Shown here: positions 50,252 to 50,357 of the stretch, piece by piece
How positions within the stretch are numbered: the first letter of the stretch is position 1
Layout of the letters: the number at the start of each line of letters is the position of its first letter
Virus record (IMG/VR): IMGVR_UViG_3300025137_000061
Location: 1-50,357 of that record
Length of the DNA stretch: 50,357 bases
Direction: 5' to 3' (one strand)
DNA from: a virus
The notes under the pieces: generated by a model
The model's database searches: none
Seen by the model: only the letters and a program-made list of their open reading frames with translations
What the model was told of the DNA's origin: nothing
Translations under genes and position numbers: made by a program

Positions 50252-50357
50252 ATTTGTTTTAGGGGGGTGGGGGTGCTTTTCCTTTTGAGCTCGTCGTCGT
50301 CATATATACATATTGACCAATTGCTACACATATCTGACAAGCTAAAAAAAAGTCTTA

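Larger units (their letters stand above)
49287..50357. other. Non-coding region between the two divergent gene blocks
   Basis: I find no convincing gene in these 1071 bp. They hold several short hairpins (GGCT...AGCC near 49366-49380, CAAG...CTTG near 49341-49356, ACGTAGA-ccga-TCTACGT at 49665-49682), two CTACGTAGTT copies (49677-49686, 49701-49710), CACTTG...CAAGTG at 49760-49789, a CAGT tetranucleotide run (50071-50093), GGTAGATA-like tandem units (50096-50217), and a hairpin at 50235-50251. The leftward and rightward blocks diverge here, so early promoters and perhaps a packaging or origin site are expected. One leftward TACGTTTG box (50177-50184) is present without a clear -33 box. Confidence 0.55.

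Overview
The window reads as the nearly complete, possibly whole, genome of a tailed phage with podovirus-like virion genes that infects a member of the Bacteroidota. The host call rests on three things: short promoter-like TAnnTTTG boxes before several rightward genes (for example 2002-2009, 11626-11633, 12012-12019), A-rich translation starts without Shine-Dalgarno sequences, and protein families typical of Bacteroidota phages (BACON domain, VirE-N primase-helicase, ABA-sandwich proteins, DUF3127-type SSB-like protein). The head-tail module resembles crAss-like and marine flavobacterial podoviruses in gene order and protein style. No integrase, repressor, DNA polymerase or RNA polymerase was recognised, so a virulent life style that relies on host polymerases is the simplest reading.

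Layout. Positions 8-34695 are all rightward. A lysis cassette comes first (8-1989): membrane coiled-coil protein, unimolecular spanin, small holin-like proteins and an Amidase_3 endolysin. Small proteins and a tandem GroES-like protein follow (2025-3539). Next are packaging and head genes: terminase, portal, scaffold candidate, major capsid protein with a terminator behind it, and two accessory head proteins. The tail genes are two adaptor candidates, a 1369-aa muzzle-like protein ending in a BACON domain, and an 846-aa modular fibre with poly-threonine linkers. The fibre gene overlaps a glycosyltransferase gene. Last come an acetyltransferase, two internal virion proteins and a 3331-aa polyvalent protein carrying an HEVFH metallopeptidase site.

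Positions 34679-49172 are all leftward. The replication and recombination block (34679-43280) holds a metallophosphoesterase, a stand-alone DnaA domain-IV protein, a VRR-NUC nuclease, an SNF2-type helicase, a VirE-N/D5 primase-helicase, an SSB-like protein and a PD-(D/E)XK exonuclease. After it lie about twenty tiny genes (43307-49172), probably early host-takeover genes. Many are joined by ATGA overlaps. Eight consecutive starts share a TAG-A-N-ATG junction. Several genes here are short (38-59 aa) and were found by reading the sequence directly.

Two non-coding regions stand out. Positions 45955-46290 hold nested inverted repeats, an AT-rich tract and a 16-bp palindrome, and are a candidate replication origin or control region. 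Positions 49173-50357 separate the two divergent halves of the genome. They hold two adjacent 45-nt elements with perfect tRNA T-arms, a palindromic cluster and short tandem repeats. Functions below come from motif reading only; no database search was possible.
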